From Heterodera schachtii (Eukaryota; Nematoda; Chromadorea; Rhabditida; Heteroderidae): a DNA stretch of 64,000 nt. The notes under the pieces are model-generated. The model worked only from the letters and a program-made list of their open reading frames with translations. It did not search any database and was not told the DNA's origin. This document shows, in pieces, positions 10,782-22,850 of the stretch. The translations under genes and the position numbers were made by a program. Positions within the stretch are counted from its first letter, which is position 1, and every line of letters starts with the position of its first letter. The DNA lies in NCBI GenBank assembly GCA_023374025.1, contig SIJG01000013.1:836846-900845 (forward strand), given 5' to 3'.

Positions 10782-12765
10782 ATGGCAATCTTTGACGAAT
10801 TTATTGTTGTTGACGAAAAAGTGATGAGTGAATTCTCTGTTGGCATCTATTCATTTCGTGATGTGACCCAATTTGCTGCACTGTAATTTAATTTTATTTT
10901 AATTTTAAAATATAAAAATAATTTAGTCAATTTATGATTGATACCAAACGCTTTGGCATCATCGAATTGAAAATCAAGGACATTGGCAATGCTTCCAAGC
11001 CAAATGAGGAGGAGCCATTGGCACAAATTGTCCATTGGATTTGGGATTGGGCACAACAGATCAATGAAGTATTAAAGAAATGCTCAAATTTATAATTTAA
11101 TTAATTAATATTATTTTAGATCTTTACACTCAAAAAGGGCAGTGAAATTAGTTTCAACATTTGTGCCAATGATTCTGCTTCATTTGTTATTCGAATTCTC
11201 AAAAAGCGGGAGAAAAAGTAAATTTGGTAATTAATAATAATCCCGGCGGCGCCTTTTGGCACGACCGGGCCAACATTTTACCCTTTTTTTTTTTTTTGTA
11301 AAATTTTGGCCTAAAAATGGTATGATTTTTTTTTTTTTTTTTTTTTTGCTCTCCGCGCTTAAATTTTTTAGGTCTTCTGATTCCCCCCTCCGAAATGGGC
11401 TTATTGTTAGTCAAAATGACCAGATTTTTGGGTTCGGATTCGAATTTTCTATGGCATTTTTGCTTAAGGATTTTACGAAAAAAAACGTAAATTTTAAAGA
11501 ACCAGAAAAATAAGATCCTGGTTGGAGTTGCGAGTGCGGATTTCCTCCGGTCATTAAACATAATTATATTTTATTTATTGTTTCCCGCCGATTAAGTGCG
11601 TTCCCGGCGCCTTCCAACAGCTTAACTGATGACAATGTGATGGTGAAAATTGGTGACAAACAGGTGAAACACAGAAAGAGCACAATGGCATTCCTCACTG
11701 CCCCAATTTATTTAAATAAGGCAGATCACTGATAAAATTGGGCATTCCTATGCTAAGATTTGATAGATAAGTGATAAAGTTTGATCAGGGCACTGTATAT
11801 CTTGGTTAGATTGCTGATAAATTTGGCTCAGATCACTTATAGTAATCTTAATATAAATCGTTGTCAGATCACTGTTAATCCATCTCGATCAGATCACTAA
11901 TAAATCTTGGTCAGATCACTAGTAAATCCCAGTCAGATCACTGTTAATTAAACCATTCTGATCACATTGATTAGATCAATGATATTTTGATCAATATGAT
12001 GAATTTAATCAGTACTGATGCTCAGCGTGGAGATGAGAGAGAAGCAGCAGGGAATGATCACTTTGAACGAATTGGGCGTGGACATGGATCAATTCAAGCA
12101 GTTTTTGGAGGCCATCACTTATCTGACAATGAGCGAACCTTTTCTGCCCAACCGTAATTCTATGATACCGTATTTGTCCTACTATATCCTCTGAGGAATT
12201 GAAAATATTTTTTTTAATTGGATTTTCAATTTTAGCCAAAAATATGTTGGTGCTGCTCAAATTGGCCGACTACTTCCAGGTGGATGCCATTCAAAAAGTT
12301 CAAAAAAAGAAAGAAAATTTGGCACATTTTTTAACAAATTTAGCTAAATTCACTATAATTCTCTTTTTTTTTTTTTAAATCATTATTTTTTTGGTCAAAA
12401 ATATTTTTCTTTCGTCGCTCCAAAGTTTGTACAAATTTTATTTATTTGTTTCTGTTTTCAGGTGACCGCGTTGAAGTCGTGCTGTGAAACGCATCTGATC
12501 AATTGCGTGAAAATTCCGCTGATCGACCGTTTCCTTCTGATTGATCGATACGGACTCAACAATTTTAAAGTGATTACTATCAAATATTTATTTATTTAAT
12601 TAATTTTTAATGATTTTTCAATTATTTTCAATTATAGAATTCTTTTTCCATTTGGATGTCAACAAATTGCGTGCCTTTTTCGCTGTGAACCATCAACTAT
12701 TTTTGCCTATTATCCGCAAAGAATTTTTGTACGCTTTGTCTGTCCGAGCATTGGCCGGGCTTTGA
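10782..12765 (+). pseudogene. BTB-array copy C: BTB-domain gene with truncated exon 5 and frameshift
   Basis: Exons: 10782-10882, 10927-11068, 11120-11217, 11597-11663, a shortened exon 5 (in frame from ATG 12018 to 12153), 12236-12279, 12462-12569, 12638-12765. Exon 1 is shorter in its variable part (V-G-I-Y-S-F-R-D). Exon 5 lacks the first 17-18 codons (V-A-V-S-A-H-W through V-I-S), the first strand and helix of the BTB core. Exon 7 (V-T-A-L-K-S-C-C-E-T-H-L-I-N) is open. Exon 8 has lost one base just after its acceptor, so F-H-L-D-V-N-K-L-R is out of frame. Intron 3 holds an inserted patch at about 11235-11560 with CCGGCGGCGCC and a T-rich tract. Confidence 0.8.
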
Positions 12766-13323
12766 TCAATTTGATTTTGGCATTTCATAAATGTTTTTTT
12801 GTACGAAATTTCTTCATTTTCAATGGGAGAATTGTTGTTGTTATTTATAGTGGATTAAAAGTGTTTATATTATATTAGTGGCATTTCCAATTCTTTAGTG
12901 AATGTTTTTACATTTTTTAGAACAAATAAAGTGGGTGAAATGGCATTTTACGGTAACTTTTTTGAGCCAAAAGTTACAACCGATCAAAATTGGCATTTTA
13001 CAAGAGTTGGGCTAGGGAAGTTTTGCCAGATCCGCCGTAGTATACCTATTCCGGATATGCACCAATAAATAACTATCACTTGTTCAGCTGCTGGTCGCTG
13101 TCCAAAGCCTTTGCAGGCATTACACTCAAAAATGCCTTGGCGTTCAAATTTTACTTATATTTATTAAAATTAATTATTTTTTCACATATTTATTTGTAAT
13201 TTCCGTTTATTTTTAATTAAAAATATTTTTTTTATTTAAAAATAAATTTTTAATATTACAGTTAATTTTTAATTTTTTTTTTTGTGTACATAAAAACGGT
13301 GCGCCAGGAACCTATATTTAAAA

Positions 13324-13499
13324 TAGAGACCGGTGGGAGCGGGAGTCCCGCGGGAGTTTACGGGAGTCCCGCTCCCGACTCCCGCTTTTTTCGGTGAACG
13401 GGATTTTTTTACGTGAGCGGGAGTTTTACGGGATTCCCGCTCCCGCTCCCGGAAAAACTTGAACTCCCGCTCCCGTAAATTATTTTTTACCGGTCTCTA
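13324..13499. mobile_element. GGGAG/CTCCC-motif element with TAGAGACCGGT ends
   Basis: A 176-bp element made of reiterated GGGAGC and GCTCCC words, starting TAGAGACCGGT and ending ACCGGTCTCTA. The 8-base flanks are ATTTAAAA and ATATAAAA, a near-match that could be an aged target duplication. The ends resemble those of the CCTGGA-motif family (TAGAGATCGG), although the interiors are unrelated. Confidence 0.7.
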
Positions 13500-13669
13500 A
13501 TATAAAACGACTTTTTTCATTTTTTTTTGTTTTTTTTTAAATTTTTTTATTTTTAATATATTTTTTAGGTATAAAAAATATTTTTTATTTTTTTCCTTAC
13601 CTGAAAAAGGATTTGAATTCTTTAAAATTCAATTTTGACAATTTTTGAACAAATTCGTTAAATTCTAGA

Positions 13670-13760
13670 GTTGAGCGGGACTGGGAATTTTGGGCAAAAC
13701 CGGGACTTCGGTACTCAGTTGTCCGTGTCTTGGTCCCGGTCCTGACGAGTCCTATTAAAT
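13670..13760. other. Short GGGAC-rich palindromic patch
   Basis: Words such as GCGGGACTGGGA, ACCGGGACTTC and GGTCCCGGTCC crowd into about 90 bases between AT-rich flanks. It resembles the single-motif elements nearby but clear ends are lacking. Confidence 0.35.
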
Positions 13761-15450
13761 ATCCATTGTCATTTTAAATAACAATTAAAAATATTTTGGA
13801 ATTTTTTTTCAACAGAAATAAATTAAAAGCATGGAAATCTTTGACGAATTTATTGTTGTTGACGAATTCACAGAAGTCAATTAAGTACCACATCGCTGTC
13901 CAAAGCAATCACAACTGCTGCTGTTCATTTCGTGATGTGTTCCAATTTGCTGCACTGTAATTTCATTTTTTTTTTTAAATTTTGTTTCTAAAGAGGGGAT
14001 CACGTGGCATTTCGTACAATCGGTAGTTTTACAAAGGCTTAGAATAGGCATAAACTTTCGGATTAAGCTTTTGCTTCAGCCTAGTCTTAGGCCTAATGTA
14101 AAGCTTGCTTAGGCTTAGGTTTAAGCATAGGCTTAGGCATTATTTTGTAAAAATTGATATTGTACGAACTGCTATTGACCCGAATTTCCTGCTGGACAAA
14201 AAGCCAGGTCCAGGAAAAATCCAGGTTGCCAAAAATCACCTGGACATGGACATGGATCAAGAAAAAACTCAGGCCTGGATCCAGGTCTAGGTTGATTCTC
14301 TATTCGTAATCCAATTATTATTTTTAAATTATTTTGAATTTATTATTTTTAAAACATTTTGAATTCTCTTAAACATTTAGTCAATTTATGCTTGTCAATG
14401 TGAACACATTGAGAGTCACGGACATTGGCAATGTTTTCTTCAAAGCCAAATGTGCCGGCGCTGCCATTGGCACAAATTGTCCGTTGGGATTGGGACAAAA
14501 ATGGGGCACAACGGATTATTCAAGTAATTTAATAAAATATAAAGAAATATTTGAAATGAATTACCTAATTAAATTATTTTAGACCCATACACTTAACAAA
14601 GGCACCGAAATTAATTGTGCTGGTGCCAATGCTTCATCAATTGTTATCCGAATTCTCAAAAAGCGGGAGAAGAAGCAGTCCGATGAATAGTAATGTTTAC
14701 AATTGTGTTCCAAAATTAAGTTTTTGGGTTGGCTTCGAATTTTCGACCTTTGAGATTTCCAGAAAACCCGGCGGTTTTAAAAAGCCCGGTCAGAGTTAAG
14801 AGTGCTGATCCTCCGATCACTAAACTAAACTTTTTGTCGGTCCCCCATTAAGTTCGTTCCCGGCGCCTTACAGCAGCTCAACTGATCACGACGAATTGAC
14901 AGTGAAAATTGACGACAAACAGGTGAAAAACAGAAAGAGATTTGATAAATCACTGATAATTCTTGATCAGACCAATGACCAAATGTGATCAGACATTGAG
15001 CCTTGAGATTAAACTTGGCAAGATTACTGATAAGTTAAACCGGATCACTTTTAAATCTTGGTCAGATCACTAGTCAAGCCCCGTCAGATCACTGATAAAA
15101 TGATTTTGATCAGATCGCTGTGTCTGCCCATTGGCTGATGTCCGTTTCCCCGGTGATCAGTCGCATGCTCAGCGTGGAGATGAGAGAGAAGCAGCAGGGA
15201 ATGATCACTTTGAACGAATTGGGCGTGGACATGGATCAATTCAAGGAATTTTTGGAGTCCATCACTTATCTGACAACGAGCGAACCTTTTCTGCCCAACC
15301 GTAATTCTATGATACCGTATTTGTCCTACTATATCCTCTGAGGAATTGAAAATATTTTTTTTAATTGGATTTTCAATTTTAGCCAAAAATATGTTGGTGC
15401 TGCTCAAATTGGCCGACTACTTCCAGGTGAGTACCCTTATTACTTATCAC

Positions 15451-15609
15451 TAGAGATCGGCCTGAACCTGGATCCAGGCCTGGATTTTTCCTGGATCCAG
15501 GTCCAGGCCTTTTTCGGCATCCTGGACCTGGATTTTCCTGGATTTTTCCAGGAAATAAAGGTCCAGCATCGAATCCAGGTCCAGGCTTTTTTCAAAACAC
15601 CGATCTCTA
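15451..15609. mobile_element. CCTGGA/TCCAGG-motif element, copy 2 (both ends intact)
   Basis: Starts TAGAGATCGG and ends CCGATCTCTA, perfect 10-bp inverted ends, with an interior made of CCTGGA, TCCAGG and GGTCCAGGC words. It lies in intron 6 of BTB copy D. Flanks CTTATCAC and CTTATTGA share only the first five bases. Confidence 0.75.
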
Positions 15610-15992
15610 CTTATTGACACATTAGCACACAATTATTTTTTCTGTCGGATCATATACATTTAAAAGAGTAATGGCCAGAAAGAACTCAAAATTTTTTTTG
15701 AACATTTTTGGTCATATATTTTTTCAAATATAATGACATTTTTTTAAATTTTTTAGACTAACGGCGAAATTAATGGCCATTAAATGTCCCAAATTTGCTA
15801 ATTAATTTGACATTTTTAATAAAAATGTCGCTTCGCTTTGAGGTGACCGCGTTGTGTTATATGATTTAATTATATTAATTTTTGGCATTTTGTTTGTGTG
15901 CATGTCTGTTGTTGTCTCTCCTTTTGTCTTATTGATTTATAACTGACTTATCCCTTTTTCCCTCATTTTTCATTCAGTTCAGTTGTTAGTTG

Positions 15993-17353
15993 GGTGCTAC
16001 GACAATTGCGGACGACAATTGCGGACGACAATTGCGGACCTTACATTTGCGGACGACAATTGCGGACGACAATTGCGGACCGTACATTTGCGGACCGTAC
16101 ATTTGCGGACGACAATTACGGACCGTACATTTGCGGACCGTACTTTTGCCAAAAAAATTAACTGGAAGGGTGGGCCTCGTCAGTACGATCCCTTCCGTAT
16201 TACAAATTCAAAAACCTAAGTGTGTTTCGGCCCTTCCGTAGACACACTAAATAAGAAAGCTCACAGCAATAAATTAATAACTAAGAAATAGAAAGCACAA
16301 ATTAAGGAGAAAAAAGCAAAGCATAGGATGATAAAGCTATAATATGTTTAGTTTATTGGCTTGCTGAAGGCCCAACAACAGCTTCTACGATATCACAAAA
16401 AATTATTGGCCCCAATTATCGATGTCGTTTCCCGCTAATCTATATTGTAAAGCTCTAAGATGGTCTAAATACTGTTGATCGGTCGGTTCTTCAATCTCAT
16501 CGAATACCATTACCATTCGTTTAATTGCTGCATCATTTTCTCTATACTTTTTTGCTCTTGGTCGAAGATTTATCCTCCGTGTGTTGTCAACTTCATATTC
16601 TCTTAATCTATCTGTTGCAATTCTGTCTTTGCTTTTTAAGACATTAATGAGCCTTTAAGAAATTTTTACATTATAAAATGTAAGCGCTTGCAAAACTAGC
16701 TGTTTCAATTAAAACATTTATGGTATAAAAAGAATGAATTTTTTGCTAGAATCCAAAGACTTCAATTATTCATATTTATTTTCAATGATTGAAGACATAA
16801 CCAGACGGAGCCATGTTAAGGAAATTTGCTTTTACAGTAAGAAAATTTGCAATAATTTAATTTAAATAAGTAATTTAGCTAAAGATGGTGGGGATAGAAA
16901 AATTGGACGATCACGAAAAGCAATGGCTATAGTGCTTATGTATGGTTTGATGAATGGAAAAAGTCTTGAGTTATTTTTGTGTTCATAAGTTGTGTTTGTA
17001 GAAGCTGTTGTTGGGCCTTCAGCAAGCCAATAAACTAAACATATTATAGCTTTATCATCCTATGCTTTGCTTTTTTCTCCTTAATTTGTGCTTTCTATTT
17101 GTTAGTTATTAATTTATTGCTGTGAGCTTTCTTATTTAGTGTGTCTACGGAAGGGCCGAAACACACTTAGGTTTTTGAATTTGTAATACGGAAGGGATCG
17201 TACTGACGAGGCCCACCCTTCCAGTTAATTTTTTGGCAAAAGTACGGTCCGCAAATGTACGGTCCGCAATTGTCGTCCGCAAATGTACGGTCCGCAAATG
17301 TACGGTCCGCAATTGTCGTCCGCAATTGTCCGGTCCGCAATTGTCGTACCGCC
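15993..17353. mobile_element. Mutator-like element (MULE), long inverted repeats, 8-9-bp target duplication
   Basis: Ends read GGTGCTACGACAATTGCGG (left) and, inverted, GGCGGTACGACAATTGCGG (right). GTTAGTTG lies outside both (15985-15992 and 17354-17361), possibly 9 bp with the next G. Inverted repeats run 15993-16388 and 16998-17353, nearly identical apart from the number of inner ACAATTGCGGACG / ACATTTGCGGACCGT units. The roughly 610-bp centre holds the last exon of a transposase on the minus strand. Most of the transposase is deleted, so the copy is non-autonomous. Confidence 0.85.
16403..16652 (-). CDS. Terminal transposase exon of the Mutator-like element (remnant)
   Basis: The minus strand is open from an acceptor-like TTAAAG at 16653 to TAA at 16405-16403, about 82 codons. 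It includes L-I-N-V-L-K-S-K-D-R-I-A-T-D-R-L, then R-A-K-K-Y-R-E-N-D-A-A-I-K-R-M-V, then Y-L-D-H-L-R-A-L-Q-Y-R-L. This order (F-I/L-x-x-L-K, a basic K-Y-R-x-x-D segment, a final Y-L-x-x-L helix) resembles the C-terminal tail of MULE transposases, and the location inside a long-inverted-repeat element supports it. Catalytic exons are absent. There is no in-frame start; it can only be a 3' exon. Confidence 0.6.
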
Positions 17354-17795
17354 GTTAGTTGGTCTCCTTCTTTTGGTGTGTTTGTCTGCTGTCATTATTT
17401 GGTTGACTTCGGATTAATTCTATTGTGTTGTGCTTTTATTTGAATTAAAGTGTGAAGTTGTTGTGGATTGAGTTAGTGTTAAGCGGTAGAAAGCTGCTTT
17501 TTTATTACGGCGTTGAAGTCGTGCTGTGAAACGCATCTGATCAATTGCGTTGAAATTCCGCTGATCGACCGTTTCCTTTTGATCGACCGCTTCGGACTTG
17601 ACCATTTGAAAGTGATTATAAATATTTTTAATATTTTTTTAAAATAATTTTTTAATTAATTTTTAGAATTACTTTCTTAATTTGGATGTCAACAAATTGC
17701 GTGCCTTTTTCGCTGCGAACCATGATCAGTTTTTGCCAATTATCAGCAAAGAATTTTTGTGCGCTTTGTCTGTCCGAGGAATGGCCGGGCTTTGA

Positions 17796-18962
17796 TCAAA
17801 TTTATTTGGCATTTTCATATATCTTTTTTTTGGTTTTGGCATTTTCATGAATGTTTATTTTTTGTTACGAAATTTCTTCATTTTTTATGAGAGAATTGTT
17901 ATTTATTCTGTTTGGATTAAAAGTTTTTGTTATAATGAATTTATCAAATAAGCTTTTATCAAACATTTAAGAACAATTTTGCTTTTAAAACTAAACAAAA
18001 AAAACAATTAATTAAAAAGGGTAATTAGGAGCATTTTTTGCTCAATTTTTGATGCTAACTGGCGATACAAAGCGGAGGTTGCAGGTAGTCAGTCAATTAG
18101 TGGGGTCAATTAGTCACGCGTTTTTCCATTATTAAGTCAATTAATGATGGTATGAATAAATTTGTTGACTGTTTAGTTATCAGGTACTCATTCAGCCGCT
18201 TCCCCGCCTCACTCTTATGGGGCAGAGATGGCACGGATTTCCGATTCCCGACTTCCGATGTCCGAAAAATTTTTGGGGCTTCCTTAAATTTTTTATTCCC
18301 CAAATTCCGATTTCCAAAAGATTTTAGGTCTCGGAATGTCTTCCCTGGTATAGGGCCTTCGGCCCCCTCATTCGCTTCCCCCCCCCTTCCCCTCTCCCTC
18401 ATTTACTAATTGTCCTGCGTTTAAGGTACTCACTCGGCCGCTTCGCGGCCTCATAGGGCGGGGGAGGGGGGCCTTCGACCCCCAATCCAAGCCAATCAAT
18501 GCCATCCTTCTCATTTTCCACTGTTATCATGCCGTGCCATTCTCTCTCATCTCCCCTCTGTCTCTGTTGCATTTGCCATCCATTTCTCTGTCTTGCCGTT
18601 ATTACCCCTCATCCCATCCAAAGTCCATCCCCAATTATGCCATTATATATAAGTCCACTAAATTTCCCCCTCGGGGGCTGCGAGATGTCTGCAGTGGGTC
18701 AGTCTGTCTGCTCAGTGCTGTTCTTTGCCCTTGGGCATCAATCCTTTCCCAAAAACCAATTGCACTGACCCACCCAAAATGCACTGCTGAGGTTGTTGTT
18801 GACTCAAATTTATGCCCGGCTATAACATTTAATTATTTGTCAATGCTTTTCCTACCATAAATTCCTCTCTCTCTCTCTCTCTTAAAATGGTAATTTGGAA
18901 TGGCTTAAAGCCTTAAACCCGCCGGGGAGGGGGACACATCGTGGTGAGCCGAAGTGACCAAA
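17796..18962. other. Spacer after BTB copy D
   Basis: Contains the array's shared 3' flank (TTTGGCATTTTCAT, GAATTGTTATTT, GATTAAAAGT) up to about 18000. A patch at 18225-18345 reiterates TTCCGATTCCCGA-like words. A C/T-rich stretch at 18360-18900 has two GGTACTCA(T/C)TC(A/G)GCCGCTTC copies (near 18183 and 18425) and a TCTC run near 18868. No gene is supported. Confidence 0.45.
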
Positions 18963-20289
18963 GTATCAATGTTCGTAATAATTAATTTAATTATTATTCT
19001 AATTTTTATTTGCTAGATAATTAATTATAATTTAGCTTAAACTTAGTCAAATGAAATTTAGTATTGAGCAACAGCTCCAAGTATCATCTATACTATTTAT
19101 ATAAATTGTAAAAAAATTAGTAAAAATTTACAAAAATTTGTAACTAAAAACTCTCGAAAAATTACGAATCAACCATGTTGACACTAACTTTTTTGAAATT
19201 CAATAAATTTTATCAAAATTTAACTGAATAATAGAGAAATTTTTGGGCTATTTAAATATATAAACATAAATAAAATTGGTCGTTTCAGAAAAAATTTATG
19301 AATGAATTGATAGTGTAATATTTTTATGGTAATCCAAAAAATTTAAGGTCGTTTAAATGCATCAAAATTGTTCAAACATTAATTAAGACATAAATGAAAA
19401 GATTGCCCAAAGATTTCTTTATTATTGAGTTAAATTTTCAAAAAAAAATTTATGAATTTCAAAAAATTAGGGTCAAAATTGTTGAGTCTAAATTTTTTGT
19501 GCTTTTTTGGTTACAATTTTTTATAATTTTTTGCTAGATTTTTTAAAAATTATAATCAGGGCTGCAAAAAATATGCACAAAAAGTGGCCAAAATATACGC
19601 ATAAATATGCAAATAAAGTCGTGAAATATGCACTAAATATGCACAAAAATCGCAAAATATGCACCAAATATGCACAAAAAACTTGAAAATTAGGGGTGCA
19701 AATTAACTTTAAAAATTTTTTTTCATTAGTACACTTGACAATGAGCTACAGTTCTTTTATAAAATTCTCTTAATATTGACATTTTTAAATCAAAAATTTT
19801 GTCATGAAAAAAAAAAAAATTTGGGGGAAGAATTTTTGAGAAAATTTTCCAATTCTTAGTGGTGTGTTTTTTAAAAATTTTCGGTCGATTCTTAGGGGTG
19901 TATTTTCCGTTTTTATTGCATTTTTGTTAACAAATTTTCCAGAAAATGGCAAAATATGCATAAAAATGCAGAAAAACCCAAAATATGCAAAATATGCATA
20001 AAGGCCCAAAATATGCAAAAATATGCAAATAAAAGTCCCGATTTTTATAAGCAAACACAAAAAAGAAAGTGTTTTTCCTACTATTTAGAGCATGGAGAAG
20101 CCAGGAAAAAAATATGCTTTTGCATATTTTTTGCAGCCCTGATTATAATATATTAGAGGATTTCGTAGAGCTACCTTCCAAGAGCAAGATTGATTAATTT
20201 TATTAAGTTTAAGCTAAATTATGATTAATTATTTAGCAAATAAAATTGAAATAATAATTAAATTTAAATATTACGAACATTATTGATAC
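18963..20289. mobile_element. AT-rich element with about 85-bp inverted ends
   Basis: The left end GTATCAATGTTCGTAATA and the inverted right end GTATCAATAATGTTCGTAAT continue into matching arms (TTATTTGCTA(G/A)ATAATTAAT, TAATTTAGCTTAAACTTA). No open frame of note lies between. A younger element (19557-20141) is inserted within it. Confidence 0.65.
19557..20141. mobile_element. 585-bp hAT-like element reiterating AATATGCA, perfect 8-bp target duplication
   Basis: Ends are CAGGGCTGCAAAAAATATGC and its inverse. ATTATAAT flanks both sides exactly (19549-19556 and 20142-20149). CAGGG-type ends with 8-bp duplications are characteristic of hAT elements. The interior arms are built of AAATATGCA words on both strands; there is no transposase. 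Confidence 0.85.
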
Positions 20290-20478
20290 CATCAATATTG
20301 ATATCACAATGATCGCAGCATTTGCATTTTCTAAAAATGTTTTCCACATTTTTGAACGTTTTTTACATTTTAAATACCAAAAAAGTTTTTGAAAATTTTG
20401 TTTTGTTTTAATTTTTTTTTTCTATATTTAAAGAATTCCGTTAATTGAATTCATAAAATTCGATTTTAAAGCAATTAA

Positions 20479-22850
20479 ATGGAAATATTTGACGAATTTA
20501 TGTATTATTGTTTACGAACAAGTGAACAGCCAATTAACAGTACCACAAAACGGTGACGACTACAAATTGTCATTTCGTGAACAGATCCAATTTGCTAAAC
20601 TGTAATTTTGATTTTTTTTTTAATTTAAAAATATTTTAAAAGAATATTTAAAAAGCAACAAAATTTTGATAGCATATAATTAAGCGGTCCACTCCGTTTC
20701 GGCGCCGGTCGTTTCGGCCGAAGCCCAGTTTTTGGACTATAACTTTTTTGGTATCATTCAAAAGCCCTAAGGGTTCACTATTAGCCTGCAAAGTTTCAAA
20801 AAATTTCATTAAGGTTTAAAAAAATTATAGCTAGAAATTTTTTTAAGTTTTTTTACCATAACTTTTTTGAACCTTAACAAAATTTTTTGAAACTTTGCAG
20901 GCTAATAGAGAATACTTAGGGCTTTCTAATGTTATAATATTTTTAAATTTGGTTGACAAAGAAAAAAGTTATAGTCCAAAAACTGGGCTGGCGCCGAAAC
21001 GCGTGGGTCCCTAATTAAGCCAACATGCTTTTTTCTATATAAATTAATCATTTATATATTTTAGTGAATTTATGATAAGCGATTATCTCGCATTGAAAAT
21101 CAAGGACATTGGCAATGCTTCTTCTTCCAATCCGAATTCGGAGCCATTGGCACAAATTGTCAGTTGGAAATGGGACCAAAATGGGGCACAACAAATCATT
21201 AGTGTAAGTTTAAAGAAATGATCAAATAAAAATGAATTAATAATCAATTAAATCGTTTAGACCCATACATTAAACAAGGGCAGTGAAGTTAATTACAACA
21301 GTATTGCTAATGATTCATCAATTGTTATTCGAATTCTCAAAAAGCGGAGACAAAAAAGTAAATGTGATTTATAATTAAAAGAGGTCGACATTTTTCAGTA
21401 AAAAATGCTCTAATAATGCAGTGTTTTTTTACGTGATAAGAAATTTTAAGCAAAAATTGGCAGACAAAGAAATGCCAACTTTCTTTAATTTCGAATTTCA
21501 TATATTTTTGAAAAACCAAGTGATTGAAGGGCTTTTTACTGATGCATTTTCGGAATGAGTCTCGATTATCCCGATCACTAATTGACTTCATTTTCCGTTT
21601 TTTGTTATTTTTCCCCATTTTTTTAAGTGCGTTCCCGGCACCTTCCAGCAGCTCACCCGACGACGTTTTGATTGTGAAAATTGGTGAAAAACAGGTGATG
21701 AAGCAACAACAGAAACAACACAGCCTACCCATTCCCATTTTTAAGCAACTGATTTTTCATGGAAAAATCAAATTTTTAAAACAAAACATTTGAAAACAAT
21801 TATCGCCTGCCTGCCGTAGTTTAAGGCCTACCCTGCCAAATTAAAGTTCACAAAAATTCGTCCGCAAATGTCCAGGATTTTTAATTAGAAAATGAGGCGG
21901 GAGGGGGGAGGGCTCGACTTTATAGGCGGGGCGTAATCACTGACAAATGATTTTGATCAGATCACTAATAATTCCCGGCCAGATCACTGTCAAATGGTTC
22001 TGATCAGATCGCTGTGTCCGCCCATTGGCTGATGTCCGTTTCCCCAGTGATCAGTCGTATGCTCAGCGTGGAGATGAAGGAGAAGCAGCAGCGAATGATC
22101 ACTTTGGACGAATTGGGCGTGGACATGGACACCAATTCATCGAGTTTTTGGAGACCATCACTTATCTGAACAGACCTTTTCTGCCCAACCGTAAGTCCAT
22201 GATACTGTATTTAAGCAACTTTACCCCTATGAAAATTTACTCTCCCCTTTTTATGGGTAGAAAATATGAAACTTTTCAAATTTTTTAACTGATTCCCAAT
22301 TTTTAGCCAAAAATGTGCTTATGCTGCTCAAATTGGCCGACTATTTCCAGCAGGTGGGTGCCTTGATCACTTATCAAATCCTCATTTAATGTTTAATTTT
22401 TCTCTATCAGCCTGTAAAATTTTTATGATCAAAACTATTAAAAAAAATTGTGTTTTTTTCTAATTTTTTTTTTGTAACCTAATTAAAAATTCTTTAAAAT
22501 TTGGTAGGCTAATAGAGAACTTTAATGGCCATAAATGACCCCAAATTTGCTAATGAATGCTAATAAAAGTACCGCTTCGCTTTATTGAAGTCGCGCTGCG
22601 AAACGCATCTGATCAATTGCGTTGAAATTCCGCTGATCGACCGTTTCCTTCTGATTGAACGCTTTGAACTCGACAATTTAAAAGTGATTATTTTTAATTA
22701 ATTTAACATTTAATTTTCAATTTTTAGTATTATTTTTTGGATTTGAATATTGACAAATTGCGTGCCTTTTTCAAGGCCAACCATGAACAAGTCTTTCCTG
22801 TTATCAGCAGAGTGCCTCCGACTTTGTGCATGAATGTTAAATTTTGATTG
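20479..22850 (+). pseudogene. BTB-array copy E: frameshifted BTB-domain gene
   Basis: Exon 1 (20479-20601) carries extra bases after M-E-I-F-D-E-F, throwing the rest out of frame. Exons 2 (21065-21203), 3 (21261-21357) and 4 (21628-21694) are intact and correctly spliced; exon 4 reads P-D-D-V-L-I-V-K-I-G-E-K-Q. Exon 5 (22008-22190) has two extra bases (GGACACCAATTC for GGACCAATTC) after L-G-V-D-M-D and shifts frame. Exon 6 (22307-22350) is open. Exon 7 (about 22585-22683) has lost its acceptor. Exon 8 (from 22728) degenerates near V-I-S-R. The spacer between exons 1 and 2 holds a foldback element with its own target duplication (20686-21011). Confidence 0.8.
20686..21011. mobile_element. 326-bp foldback element, 9-bp target duplication
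   Basis: Starts GGTCCACTCCGTTTCGGCGCC; the inverted right end is GGGACCCACGCGTTTCGGCGCC. TAATTAAGC flanks both ends (20677-20685 and 21012-21020). The arms continue through GCCCAGTTTTTGGACTATAA and the inner palindrome CTATTAGCCTGCAAA. GG ends and a 9-bp duplication fit a Mutator-like miniature element. It lies in intron 1 of BTB copy E. Confidence 0.85.

Larger units (their letters stand above)
15855..17509. mobile_element. Outer insertion in BTB exon 7, 6-bp direct repeat at its ends
   Basis: The BTB exon reads GCGTTG at 15849-15854 and again at 17510-17515; removing 15855-17509 restores the exon sequence seen in copy C. Without the nested Mutator-like element (15993-17353) and its duplicated target, this outer insertion would be about 285 bases. 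It starts TGTTATATGATT and ends TTTTTTATTACG with no clear inverted ends, so its class is unknown. Confidence 0.7.
13831..17795 (+). pseudogene. BTB-array copy D: interrupted by nested transposons
   Basis: Exon 1 (ATG 13831) is stopped by TAA in D-E-F-T-E-V-N. Exon 2 (14381-14523) has a one-base loss in the A-S-S-S-K-P region and leaves frame. Exon 3 (from 14583) runs into TAG with its donor gone. Exons 4 (14853-14922), 5 (15114-15300) and 6 (15383-15426) are open; exon 5 is a complete BTB core start (I-A-V-S-A-H-W-L-M-S-V-S-P-V-I). Exon 7 is split: GTGACCGCGTTG at 15843-15854, then inserted DNA 15855-17509, then the exon resumes at 17510 and ends 17611. Exon 8 (17667-17795) is open and ends A-L-S-V-R-G-M-A-G-L. 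About 13831-14220 is nearly identical to 24583-24970, including the exon 1 stop. Confidence 0.85.
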
